From Coprinopsis marcescibilis (lineage: Eukaryota; Basidiomycota; Agaricomycetes; Agaricales; Psathyrellaceae), in NCBI GenBank assembly GCA_004369085.1, contig ML210467.1:1-24392 (forward strand): a stretch of DNA of 24,392 bases, in the 5' to 3' direction. Positions 1 to 9,676 of this stretch are shown here, piece after piece. The stretch's first letter is position 1; the number at the start of each line of letters is the position of its first letter. The position numbers and the translations under genes were made by a program. The notes below the pieces were generated by a model. The model had not been told where the DNA came from and did no database searches. It saw only the letters and a list, made by a program, of their open reading frames with translations.

Positions 1-283
1 GTCGAGACGAACGAACGTCAAGACAATTGAGTTTCAAAGTGATTCGAGTAGACGATCCGTCGACGAGAAGACTAACAAAAGTCTTATTCGAAAACTATCG
101 AGTGAACAAGGTAGGAACGAGATCGAAACTAAAGTACAACTACCTATTCAAATAAGTATATATATATATCCTTTATCTCTTATCGATGTAATCGATAAGC
201 TCCGTCCGTTATCTTTCCTATAAATAAGAAAACAATACGTCATACTCTTATCTATCCTAAAAATACCCTTAAGATCCGAAAGA
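1..283. other. AT-rich non-coding edge region
   Basis: No coding frame is convincing here. The stretch is AT-rich, with a short TA run near 157-170 and two ATCGAT sites about 8 bases apart near 183-197. It begins directly after the natural stop of the Tnp2-like pseudogene, so it should hold the terminal region of that DNA transposon or part of another element. I could not find a CACTA-type terminal inverted repeat or a target duplication. Confidence 0.4.
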
Positions 284-2762
284 TCAATAAGAAGTATCTA
301 CCGATTCATAATCAAACAATCCTAATCTTCGGAAATAATCGGCCTGTATTTCAAGGCATTCATCTGTCATTAATATGTATCCGTCCTCATGTTCCACCAT
401 TGAAAATGGTGTAACACTACCCGTATACAGCTAAATATCAACTGATTCCTCATCCCAAGTGTCTCCATATTCTGCACTGTCCATCTCATCGCCTAGTCCA
501 CATTCCAACGGTGAGAGAAGCAACAATGCAGGATGCTTTCGCAAAACGTAGACATTCAGAGAAGATTTTGACTTCCAGATCCCTATGACCGCCTTTATCA
601 TGTCGATGTCCATTGCTATGTAGTTAGTTTGTGGGGTGGCCCACTGTCTGCGGGTAACTGTGGGGAATGGTTGCTGGATATTGAGAGGTGTACAAATGAC
701 CACATTCTTTGCCTGCTCGCTGTATTGGACAGTGAAGAATGTGATGGCCTCAGCAAACACTGGCTGTGTATGCTTGTCAACACCCTTCGTTTCAGGCTTT
801 AGCAACAAGTTCATTAAGTACAATAGAAAACATACCTCAAACCAGCAGTACTTCCGAGCAGGCATTGATGTCTTTTTGCTGATTTCACTTTGCAGAGTGG
901 TTCCATCCTTCAGCTTTTGCTTTCCCATATACTTCCACCACCAACTTTGAATACCCAGGAAGCTGCAGAGTGCAAACATAAGTCTTTATTGCATCAATGT
1001 GAGGCTGCAGAGCAAATGAGAGCGGTAGGTTCTGTACAAGTGATGGGGATCTTGTAGTGTTGGCTCCATGGCGCAAATTATTTCCAAGCTGGGGGTAATA
1101 GTCTTGAACAATACGAATAACCTCTTGCTCAACAATGATGTTTGTCATCTCTGCAAAGGTTTCCTTCTTGCCGTTGATCTTGTGGCTGACTTCACCAATA
1201 CTACGTTCCACCATTGATTGAGAGCCAAGCCTGATTGAGCCAAACCAGTGCATATGGATTCGGATGTGAAAGGGCTGGAATATGCAGGGGCAGCATCAAT
1301 ATATCTTCTCAGGGTTTCCACCAACATACAGAAACTCATAGTCGGTGAGAAACTTCAGGATATTGTGTTGCAGGATGTCCAATTCAGCCTGAGAGCGGGC
1401 TTTGACTGTCATGGCAAATTCAACAATGGTGGCAAACTGAGCAATTGTGCACCATCACTTGAAAGTGCCAGAGCGACATCCTGAGGGTTCTTGAATAGGT
1501 TCATCGACTGATAATGAAGTTGATGGATAGTGCCGTTGGGAAAGTCTGAGTACCGAGATATGGTATCGGGATTTGATGCCATAGACACCATCTTGAGTAC
1601 GTCCTGCAAACATCTGTCATGATACCACAGGAGATGCAAAGTTTCTGCATTGGCAAATATTGCCTGGAGGGATGGGAGGACTGGAAGGACCGTAAATTGG
1701 GCACTTGCAGTCTGCTTGCCCGCTGATGTTTTTCTAAATAGAGGTAGGCCACAGGCCTGCTTTGTTTTTGGGTTAGGATAGGGACAGTACTCAAGGTTCC
1801 TGTACTGGCCCATGTACGCGATGCAGCTGTGAGGGCACATATCAAAGCAATGAGGTTGCAGCCGTGCAAGCTTAAGCGCTAGCTTGTGTACTCAATATAG
1901 CAAGAGAATTGGAAGCCCAGAGGCAGCTTCAAGGATGTCCTGATGGTAGTTGTAGGCCATAACAGTGCCATTGGTCTTGCGCCAAGCAATGTAATGCTGC
2001 ATACTGAGTGTATCAGAGCAGTCAAGCTAGGGGTGCAAGAACGACTACTGGGCGGGCTTTGAAGAAGGCACATAATTGTTCTTCAAATCGCTCTGGAGCT
2101 TTGTAACACAATCGGGTACACCAAAAAATGGATGGTTCAGTAACACATCCACGTCAATATCCATTCTCCCCTTGCTGGTAGCCCCATCTTCACCACACCT
2201 TTGCCATCACTGCCCCCTTCATTTTCAACCTCCCTATTGGCTGTAGAGTCAAACGGCTGGGCATCCTCGGTATCTGAAACACTGCCAGTGCTGTAAGCCT
2301 GATCATCCACAAAGACAAATTCACTGCCCTCGGTGTTCAGATATGTGCTATCATCATAATTCTCAGGTAAAAGCATCCCTTCCTGTGTTGGTGCCTTGCC
2401 TGAACCATCAGCATCTGTGTCACAACCTGCAGATGAGTATTGTTCCCAACCATTTAAACATAGGATGTGCACGCACCTTGGTGTTCTTCCAATGGTTCTG
2501 CTGGGAGATGGGGATGGGTCCTTGTAGTTGTGGATGAAGAGAAAGCCTTGATTGAACATTGGGTCACAACAATGCAATTCTTGAGGAAGTCGCACACAAC
2601 AGCTGTATTTGCTGAGACACCTGAGGGGTTTGTGGCTGCGCGAGATTTGGTCAGAGCCACTTCCCTGATGTTGGCTTCGAGATGCTTGCAACACAAGCAA
2701 AGGGTTAAGCATATGGCTGGCCAGCAACGAGAGCAGTAGCATGCAATATCGTTGTCTGGCAT
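284..2762 (-). pseudogene. Decayed Tnp2-family (CACTA-like) transposase
   Basis: Fungal Tnp2 (Transposase_21-like) transposases move CACTA-type DNA elements in the nucleus. Reading leftward from ATG 2762: a cysteine-rich start (CYCSRC), an acidic linker, the family signature (CPHSCIAYMGQY then CPYPNP and SSDGAQL), then C-terminal blocks (IVEFA, YVGG, GSIRLGSQ, ERSIGEVSHKI, DIDMIKAVIG). A likely intron at 2004-2048 removes two apparent stops and keeps frame; 764-835 may be another. The frame is broken by TGA at 1892-1894, TGA at 1296-1298, TAG at 431-433 and shifts near 2170 and 940. After the TAG, 48 open codons lead to a TGA at 284-286. The catalytic core is missing: SSDGAQL joins almost directly to IVEFA near 1440, where intact family members have roughly 250 or more residues. 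It cannot be active. The family call is from remembered motifs, without a search. Confidence 0.75.
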
Positions 2763-2909
2763 GGTAGCTAGTTTGTGGTCAATGCGCAAGAGTAGTCGTC
2801 TTGGCGCTTTGTCATTGCGCACAATTTTTGCTTCCTGCCTTTGAGCCTGCCTGATCATCCCTCTGTATTTCCTGTACTCTATGTCCCTCAATCTCGTTCT
2901 GCAAGAATA
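2763..2909. promoter_or_regulatory. Shared upstream region of two divergent transposon genes
   Basis: About 147 bp separate the likely transposase start (ATG 2762, minus strand) from the companion gene start (ATG 2910, plus strand). Any promoter for either gene must lie here or overlap the other gene. No clear TATA box is visible. Confidence 0.4.
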
Positions 2910-4235
2910 ATGACATCTTACCCTCACTCTTTACAGCCAGACAGAAGTGCTGCCTACAGTTCTGACAGCTTCCCCTTTTCTTCCGATTCATCCGATCCTC
3001 CCTTAAATGGACTGCTGAATCCCTCCATCGAGATCCTGGCAGCTCAATACCCCAAGGTTGCTGAACTTCAACACTTGTACCAACAACTGGAGCAACTTTA
3101 TAGATCGACCAATTTTGATTATCAAGAAGCCAACCAAGAACTCTGTTCAGCAAACCAAGAAGCATGCCAATACCGCCTAAAGATAGAGGAACTGCAGAAG
3201 GTTATTGAGTATGTGTTCTCTGAACCTTTTTAATGATTGTGCAACTGAAGAGGACTTCCAGAAAGCAGAACAAGCTGAGTGAATTCGTTGCTTCATTGTC
3301 AGGTCCCAACAGACCTGTTCGGCGTCCTCCCCAGTACAATCCACGTGTCCTCTGGACCTTCACTGACCTGCAGAACAACTGGGATGCCTGCCCTTCTGGA
3401 AGCAATCCTTCACGACCCTCTATGAGCCAGTGCATCCAAGACCGAAACAGGTACATTGTTGGAGACGATGAGTATAAGGCAATCTGGCAGACGGTTGACA
3501 GCACCTACAAGGCTCTGCTGGCTCCGCTCCAGCCAAAGATGTCAGGCCTCCACGACCGTACAGACCTCATTGAAAACCATCATGACATCTGGACCCGTGC
3601 GCTTGAAATGCTGCAGGAACACCATGAGGTTGTAGCCCTTTGTTCGCAGGACCGGTGGAAGGCTGAGTACCTTTTTGCACAGTATATGGGGTCGAAGAAT
3701 AACTCATACAACAGAAAAAAACAAAAAGTTGTGTCAACATTAGGCATGCGATTTGGGCTGTTACTAACAGCCACCTATTTACATAACAAACAAGGAAGGT
3801 GACCTTAATTTAGATATCATCAATGCTGATCACAACGATGATAGTCGTCACTCACCCTTTGCTAACACTTTCACAGTACCCACACCTGCACCACAAGCAC
3901 CCCCAGTGGTTTTCTCAGTGCCACAACCCTGCAGCACTTACATTGGTACCACAAACCACCCCAGCAGTTCTGACTCAAGGTGTGTTCTCCTCAGGTTATT
4001 GTATATTTCACAGTTAACCCAATTGACAGCGCCGCTCCAGATTGCTCAGACATTCCAGGTGATGCAGGATGCAAATGTCCATGCCCCAGCAACTCCGAAA
4101 TTGCCCAATATCAACATTTTGCTGGTTACAGTTAAATCGGATGGTATGTTATCATCTATGGTAACACCTTGTATTCAAGTTACAACCAGCAACAAACCTC
4201 TTGGACCTTTTTACGACAGAATTTGCAGACATAAC
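2910..4235 (+). pseudogene. Companion gene of the Tnp2 transposon, 5' half (exons 1-5a), cut by gypsy insertion
   Basis: Unrecognised protein, divergent from the transposase and so probably the element's second gene. Inferred exons: 2910-3208, 3262-3727 (alternative acceptor 3252), 3795-3979 (alternative acceptor 3770), 4030-4124 or 4130, and an exon starting at 4229. Every junction keeps frame. ATG 2910 is the first ATG in frame. Residues about 45-105 are rich in Leu, Glu and Gln with coiled-coil spacing (AELQHLYQQLEQL). Exon 2 holds a compact Trp/Arg-rich block (LWTFTDLQNNWDACP, then a helical stretch ending WKAEYLFAQYM). Exon 3 is Pro/Ser/Thr-rich. Exon 4 has a Cys-rich patch (CKCPCP). The gypsy insertion lies 7 nt into exon 5, and the frame resumes at 13237. 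With the insertion removed the model gives about 585 residues. Function unknown. Confidence 0.6.
4231..4235. repeat. Left target-site duplication of the gypsy element (ATAAC)
   Basis: ATAAC directly precedes the LTR beginning TGTGG at 4236 and is repeated directly after the other LTR at 13232-13236. Five bases is the usual duplication length for Ty3/gypsy integration. Confidence 0.9.
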
Positions 4236-4473
4236 TGTGGCGCGGAGCAAGTGCTAGTCACGACACAAGAGACTTCTTACTTGCAGAGGAACTAAGTGTT
4301 ACCGCAGTTGAATAAGAAGAGCTAATCTATGTACATGCGAGTGTCTAGTATATATACCTATTCTATGCTTATCTAATCAGTGCCAAGAGGCTCCAGACTC
4401 CATGTACTAGGACTGCTGCTACAACATAAGAGAGAACTGACTACATTAGGGCAGGACCTGTGAGATCCCTACA
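4236..4473 (-). repeat. 3' LTR of the gypsy element
   Basis: Plus-strand ends are TGTGG and CCTACA, so the element has the usual TG...CA termini. It matches 12994-13231 except for six transitions, all explained by CpG loss. It lies downstream of pol in element sense, next to a polypurine stretch. Confidence 0.92.
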
Positions 4474-4505
4474 TATGCCCTCCTAGAGGTTACTCAAACC
4501 TCTAG
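4474..4505 (-). other. Polypurine tract and adjoining hairpin
   Basis: In element sense the bases just before the 3' LTR read AGGAGGGCATA, a short polypurine tract of the kind that primes plus-strand DNA synthesis. Overlapping it is a perfect inverted repeat, 9 bp per arm (CTAGAGGTT, 4483-4491 with 4497-4505) and a 5-nt loop. The hairpin may help position the primer, but this is inference. Confidence 0.55.
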
Positions 4506-5047
4506 CATAGTTATTTTAAGAGATGACAATAGAAATGGGAACTTCCGTTACTACGTCAGCCGCCACTTCTACGATCGCAGGGGCAGGTACCTCATCCGCC
4601 ATCTGCACATCCTCGTCTACCTCTCCTTCCGCATCTGCATTGGTGTCGTCTGTGTTGGAGGTGGATCCAGGGATGAAGGAGGGCACATTGGCTTCGCTCG
4701 GGCCAGAGTGAACCAGCGCCTGAGCAACCTCGGGCGAGGAGGTGATGTCACCAGCAAGCTCAGTAACAGCGGGGCTGATAGCCAAGTTCCCCAGTTTGAC
4801 TCCTAATGCCTGGGTGATGGCTGCCGGGAGAGACAACGTCGCCTCAGAACCCAAAGACGTAGTTGAAGGGGAAGGCACCTCATCTTTGCGAGTCAGTGTT
4901 GAAGGGATGGGGGTAGCCGAACGCGAGGCATCCTGCTGCTCAAAGAAGTCGCACATGGTCTGACGGACATGGCTGGCGCTAGTTGCATGAGCCAAAGCTT
5001 CCGTTGCAGTGGTCCAGTGAGGGGAAGGCTGGTAACTGAAGGAGTTA

Positions 5048-5420
5048 CAGTAGCCAACAAAACCCTTCAAGTGTTTTGCACTTTCACACTTGGCACCTTA
5101 TAGCATGAGAAATAAAACATTTAAAATTTCGAAAATATTATGCAACCTAGTCCATCATATGAACTACCATCAATATTAATTTGATGGGGATCAAGTTAAT
5201 ATTGATGGTGCTATAAATAATACAAAACTGTAAGTCATTTGAAGGGTTTTGTTGCACTGGCTTTTTTATTGATTTGATCTCCATCATATTTAGCAAGAAG
5301 GTAGCTCATATATTATACTAGATTAGGTAATATTTCTGGAATTCTAAAAATTTTATTTCATATGCTATAAGGTGCTAAGTGCAAAAGTGCAAAACACTTG
5401 AAGGGTTTTGTTGGCTACTG
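5048..5420. mobile_element. MITE with 70-bp terminal inverted repeats and TA duplication
   Basis: The 373-bp sequence starts CAGTAGCCAACAAAACCC and ends with its reverse complement. The two arms (5048-5117 and 5351-5420) pair at roughly 90%. TA flanks both sides (5046-5047, 5421-5422), the target choice of Tc1/mariner-type transposases. There is no coding capacity. Removing it with one TA restores the surrounding frame, so it was inserted after the gypsy element formed. It is a non-autonomous element depending on a transposase elsewhere. Confidence 0.85.
5167..5208. repeat. Internal palindrome of the MITE
   Basis: CCATCAATATTAA at 5167-5179 pairs perfectly with 5196-5208 across a 16-nt loop, forming a second hairpin nested inside the MITE. 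A third copy of the terminal motif (TTGAAGGGTTTTGTTG) follows at 5239-5254. Confidence 0.8.
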
Positions 5421-5558
5421 TATGGGCTTCCTCGTGGGTGTTTGTAGGTACAAATGGCGGGGGGTCAACTCAAGCATCCATCCTCATGTTGCTCATGTCA
5501 ACACCAGCCGCAGAAAGAGCAGCAGGGCTGACACCAACTTGTTCGAGTACGCTGGTCC

Positions 5559-7704
5559 CTAATAATCTTGTAAGGTCCGATGAACTTAGGTAGGAATTTC
5601 TGGGCTAGACCCTTGGGAAATGCTATATTTTCTGTTGAGAGATATACAAGGTCTTGGTCCGTGAAGGGGGTTACAATTCTCTTTTTGTTAGCATCCCTGG
5701 TTTGTTTCACCTGGGCTGCCAAGATGCTATCATGAGCCGACATGATGGCTGCTTTGAGTTTCTGGGCAAATACTCTAATACCCGCTTGTTGTGGGTTCTT
5801 TTCAGCCCAGTTCCAGATCATAGGTTGGGGGAGGCACCTGCTGTTAATGAAGAACGGCGAGTATCCCATAGTTTTTGATTGGGCAAGGTTGATGGAAAAT
5901 TCCACGGCTGGGAGTTTCAACACCCAGTCTCTTTGCTTTGGGCCCACACATTGACGGATCATTTGTGTTACCATTCTGTTGGCTCTCTCAGTAGCCCCGT
6001 CTGTTTCAGGGTGATGCGCGCTTGACATGCGGAGCTTGGAACCTATTAGAACATGTAGGTGCTCCCAAAACATGGATGTAAACCATTTGTCCTGATTGCT
6101 TACAATGGACTCTGGTAGTCTGTGATGTCGGTATATTTCTGCAAATACCAACTTGGCTATGTCTTTGGCCGAGTAATCATCCCTGCTTGGTACCAGGTGC
6201 ACCATACTGGAGAATCAATCAATGACCACAGTGATCGCGTTGAATGTCGCGTCTCTGTTCTTGGACTCTGGTAGGGATCCTACGAAGTCTATTCCAATTG
6301 ATTCCCAGGGTTTGCCTGGGACTTGGAGTGGGTGCAGAAGCCCGTAAGGTTTGTGATTGTTAGGCTTGCTGCGCTTGCATGTCATGCAAGTATTGCAGTA
6401 AGCACCCATATCGTGGGCTATCTCCTTCCACCATACGTGATCCCTTAGATAATTTAGGGTTTTGCGGGTCCCTAGATGAGCTAGCAGTGTATGAGCTTCA
6501 GCGATTATCAGCTCTCTGATATTTCTTCCTTCATGCTTGCAATCAGGTATGGTGAGCATGCGCTTTCCTTCCTCTGTCTTCATATAGAGTAGGTAACCTT
6601 CCATTTCGAAGTTCTTGTAGTGTCTTGGGTTTGTTACTACGTTTTTGAAGAAGGCGCACTTCACATATTTGGTTTTAATCAGCTCTGGGATGTTCAAGCC
6701 TAACAGTGCGTCAGTTGTGGTTTTTAGGACCACCGTGTTGGCGATTGATGCTGGTGTTGGTGAGTTTTCCAGCGTGTCCTTGTGCGTGATTGCTGTCTGT
6801 TGTCTCGGGGGAAGTCGAGTCACTAATTTTTCAGGTACTGTTCTTGGTTTATCCTTGGGATTCCCGCCCTCCCTTCGTTCTCCTGGTCCCAGGAGAGCGA
6901 AGGAACGAGTTGCAACAAGATGTTTTGCCCATTCTGAGGACATCTCAGTTCGCCCTGTCTTGGGAGGAGGTGCAGCCGGCTTCTGGCGGGCTCTCTGCTT
7001 GGGGCTCCCAGTCACAGTGACAGCTTTCGCCTCAGCTCCCACCAGCACTGGTCCAGATATAGCATTGATTTCGAGACGAAAAACGTCATCATCGTGTATC
7101 ACGAACTCAGACGGTGCTCTGACCATGCCAGGAGTGTCAGCTGAGTATATGCGTGATAGAGCGTCTGACAGGATGTTTTCCTTCCCAGGCATGTAGACGA
7201 CTTCAAAGTCGAATTCTGAGACATTCTCAAGCCACCTAGCCTGGCGGCCTGTGAGGTTTTTCTGCTCTAGCAGGTAAATTAATCCTTTGTGGTCCGTAAA
7301 CCACTTGAACTTAGCGCCCTGCAGAATATCTCTGTATCTAAGCATAGTCTCCACTCCCGCCATGAACTCCAGCTTGTGGACTGCATAGTTCATCTGGGCA
7401 GGGTTCAACTTTGCTGAATAAAATGCGGCTATTGAGGCATCCTTCCAATCGGCACCCTGACTGATCACACCAGCTATGCTGGTTATACAGGCATCGGTGA
7501 TGAGGTTAATGGGAGGAGCTCCTTCCGTGTAATTGATGGGGACCCTGTGATGAGTCTTGAACCAACAGGCCTTCTCCTGGATGGCTTCGAACGCCCTCTG
7601 GTGGGTGTGCGTCCAACAGAAAGGCTTGTCATCACTGGTGAGGGGTGTGAGGACCCCCATCTCAATCCTAATGCGGTCGAGATCGTCTGCCAGATAACCA
7701 GCTG
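5559..7704 (-). pseudogene. gypsy pol: end of RT, RNase H and integrase
   Basis: RNase H and integrase degrade the RNA template and insert the cDNA into host DNA. From 7704 leftward: the RT end (GYLADDLDRI), RNase H with its acidic residues (NLITDACITSIAG, KLEFMAGVE, WFTDHKGL), then integrase with an HHCC zinc finger (HTLLAHLG to CNTCMTC) and a DD35E core. The first Asp is at 6287-6289 (GIDFVG). The second position, 6095-6097, is Asn (SNQD where the family has SDRD). The Glu is at 5987-5989 (DGATERA), 35 residues later, which confirms the register. TGA at 6215-6217 interrupts the core between VVID and FSSMVHLVP. Translation fails soon after the GPYKI motif near 5560, so the usual C-terminal tail is missing. 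It continues the RT frame once the solo LTR is discounted. Confidence 0.9.
7700..7704. repeat. Target duplication of the solo LTR, left copy (AGCTG)
   Basis: AGCTG at 7700-7704 is repeated at 8121-8125 on the other side of the solo LTR. Confidence 0.85.
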
Positions 7705-8120
7705 TGTTGAAAGCCATGGAGCGCAGCTAATGCGCAGGCAGACAGGAGGCCAATGTATACAACTTGGGAGGACATATTTACCTGGTAGTAGAATGTAGTT
7801 AAGCATTGCTAGATAGCTTAGCAGGTGGTAGTTAAGAGGCAAGAGAGATAATTCGTATAGGGCTAAACTACAGCCCTTATATACCTATTCTACAAGTGTA
7901 TTAGTAAGCAAGTTACACGCTACATGTGATAAGTAAATATATAAATAGACATTGCTAGAATGTTCCAGCATAGTCTAGACTCTGGTATGAGTCAGTATGA
8001 GTAATAATGACGCAAGTGAATGTGTCATGGTTTGTAATACTTTAGTCAAGTATATGACTTCAGCATATTCACTTAGTCACGTATCTGACATAAGTGTAGT
8101 CGATCGTTCTAAGTTCAACA
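7705..8120 (-). mobile_element. Solo LTR of a second LTR-retrotransposon family
   Basis: A 416-bp insertion with perfect 7-bp inverted ends (TGTTGAA/TTCAACA) flanked by the 5-bp duplication AGCTG. No internal coding region is present, so it is a solo LTR left by recombination between two LTRs. Orientation is inferred from a TATA-like block (minus-strand TAGAATAGGTATATA) that is shared with the host gypsy LTR. Removing it with one AGCTG rejoins the pol frame exactly (GFLGAA then GYLADDLD). Confidence 0.88.
7988..8079. promoter_or_regulatory. Cluster of bZIP-type motifs in the solo LTR
   Basis: TGAGTCA at 7988-7994 matches the Gcn4/AP-1 core, and TTAGTCA at 8042-8048 and 8073-8079 match the related TGACTAA core in reverse. 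Three such sites within 92 bp could be LTR enhancer sites. This is motif reading only. Confidence 0.35.
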
Positions 8121-8768
8121 AGCTGCTCCCAAGAAACCGCGAAGCAGATCTCTATTGGTGGGTGTCTTCCACTTAGCTAACAAGTCTACTTTATCAGGGT
8201 CCATTCGGATGCCCTCGTTGTCAATGATCTTTCCCAGGATCTTCATTTCTTCACAGAGGATGCGAATCTTCCACTCGCTGAGGTAGAATTGTTCCTTCCT
8301 CAGCACATCTATGATGAGCTTGACGTGTTCTATGTGTTCTTCCAACATATCTGAGAATATAATAATGTCATCTAGGTAAACCTCGACAAATACACCGAGC
8401 CAAGGCAAGAAGAGGTCTGCCATGATGGTCTGGAATGTGGCCACTGCGTTACAGTCACCTTGCTGCATGACTCTACTCAGCACCGCGCCTTCTGGCGTAT
8501 ACATTGCTGAGTGTTGGACATCTTCAGGTTCTATTTCTATCCTGATCTGCTCATAAGCATCCTGACCATCGATACTAGATCGAAACTTCGCTCTTGCTAC
8601 CCGGCAGAGGATTGTGTCCATGTCTGGTAGGGGAGAAGATAGCTTCTTCGTGTTTGCATTCCTCTCGCGCAGGTCCACCACTGTTCTTAGCCTCGGCGGT
8701 TCCCCAGGTTTCCCTGGCTTGGTTATTATTAGCATGGGAACAGTGTTGTAACTTGTCGTAGGGATCCA
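8121..8768 (-). pseudogene. gypsy pol: reverse transcriptase
   Basis: This copies element RNA into cDNA. From 8768 leftward the frame has WIPTTSYNTVPML, the conserved VVDLRERN block, SPLPDMD, YEQIRI, QQGDCNA and the catalytic YLDD at 8367-8378, then MKILGKIIDNEGIRMDP and GFLGAA at the junction with the solo LTR. The TGA at 8769-8771 separates this part from the upstream protease linker in the same frame, at a place where the family usually has Arg (SG-R-W), so it is probably CGA to TGA. The catalytic residues look intact. Only the upstream stop and the LTR insertion break it. Confidence 0.93.
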
Positions 8769-9676
8769 TCACCCTGATTTGACGTATGAGTTCCTCTTTG
8801 GAACCCTTTGGCTCAGCAATGCCTCAGGGCATCTTGAACGCCGCTTTGCATAAGTCTTGTTGATATCAATTATCAGGATGCAGTGGTTGATCTTTCGGAG
8901 AGGCGGCAATGGTGTATCCAAGGCGCTTTTGCAGATAGTTTTGGCATGTGCGACCAACATGTCCCTAGCCTGGTCCGTTCTGTCAGATGCAACAGTCAGG
9001 GCCCGTACTTCCAACTTGCTGACAGACTTCCCCATCATGGGCAGGCTGGTGTCACAGCCTACTATCACCCGAGTGGGGTTTAGCCCAAACATCACTTGGT
9101 GTTGATATAAGAAAGGCGTGCCCAATATAAGGTTGTAGTTAGATAGGTTAATTATGTCAAAATGACGATTTTCTGTGATGTTCTGGTATTGAAACCGCGG
9201 CGATACTCCGTATTTGACCTTAGTTCTTGACCCTTGCACTGCCAAGTGCACACTGATTGGATTGTCCAACTCGTGAGTCTTCAGTTGAGCTGTTTGGCTA
9301 GTGTACTGGACATGAAATTGCCCAGAGAACCCGAGTCAATGAAGGCTCGGACTTTGTGACCCTCTATTGTCGCTTCGATAATAACTGGGCGTGGGACACT
9401 TCTAGCAGTGTCCTTTCGCCTAGCCGCATTCCTTTGTATACCAGAGTATGCGTCGGAAGCTACCTGCTGTCCAAACAGTTCTAGGTATGCTTTGTTTCCT
9501 GCTCTGTATTCCTGCTGCAGGTATCTGTCCCACAGGACTATCTCCTCAGCTTCTCGGAGCATTTCTATCTGCTCCACCCATCTAGGATCTGGTGGGTGGT
9601 CAAGTATGCGGAGAATGTCCTCCTCGAGTTCGTCGATGTTGAACCTGGACAGCACTGCTTGATACACCGAGTCTAC
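8769..9676 (-). pseudogene. gypsy pol: aspartic protease and linker to RT
   Basis: This part matures the Gag-Pol polyprotein. The active site FIDSGS is at 9329-9337 (Asp-Ser-Gly), in an N-terminal region starting just after the TGA at 9677-9679. The C-terminal protease motif (LILGTPFLYQHQ) and the linker leading to RT (LPPLRKINHCI, SRCPEALL) follow in another frame. The change of frame lies at TGA 9281-9283: AKQLN ends there, and KTHELDNPISV continues in the next frame, consistent with one lost base. The segment ends at TGA 8769-8771. Confidence 0.87.

Larger units (their letters stand above)
4516..5558 (-). pseudogene. Extra ORF downstream of integrase in the gypsy element, split by a MITE
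   Basis: Not recognised. With the MITE and one TA removed (375 nt, a multiple of three) the reading frame is continuous from about 5558 to TAA at 4516-4518, roughly 220 codons, broken only by TGA 5470-5472 (probably a former CGA). The protein is rich in Ser, Thr, Ala and Pro, with an acidic C-terminal third (GEVDEDVQMADE). It has no chromodomain, zinc finger or membrane segment I can see. It overlaps or follows the truncated integrase in another frame and ends 43 nt before the 3' LTR. It could be an accessory ORF, a captured host fragment, or a diverged pol tail. Confidence 0.5.

Noticed and set aside
415..420. CACTAC next to the end of the transposase, as a CACTA terminus
   Set aside because: The coding frame clearly continues past it to 284, and no TAGTG partner with matching repeats was found on the right.
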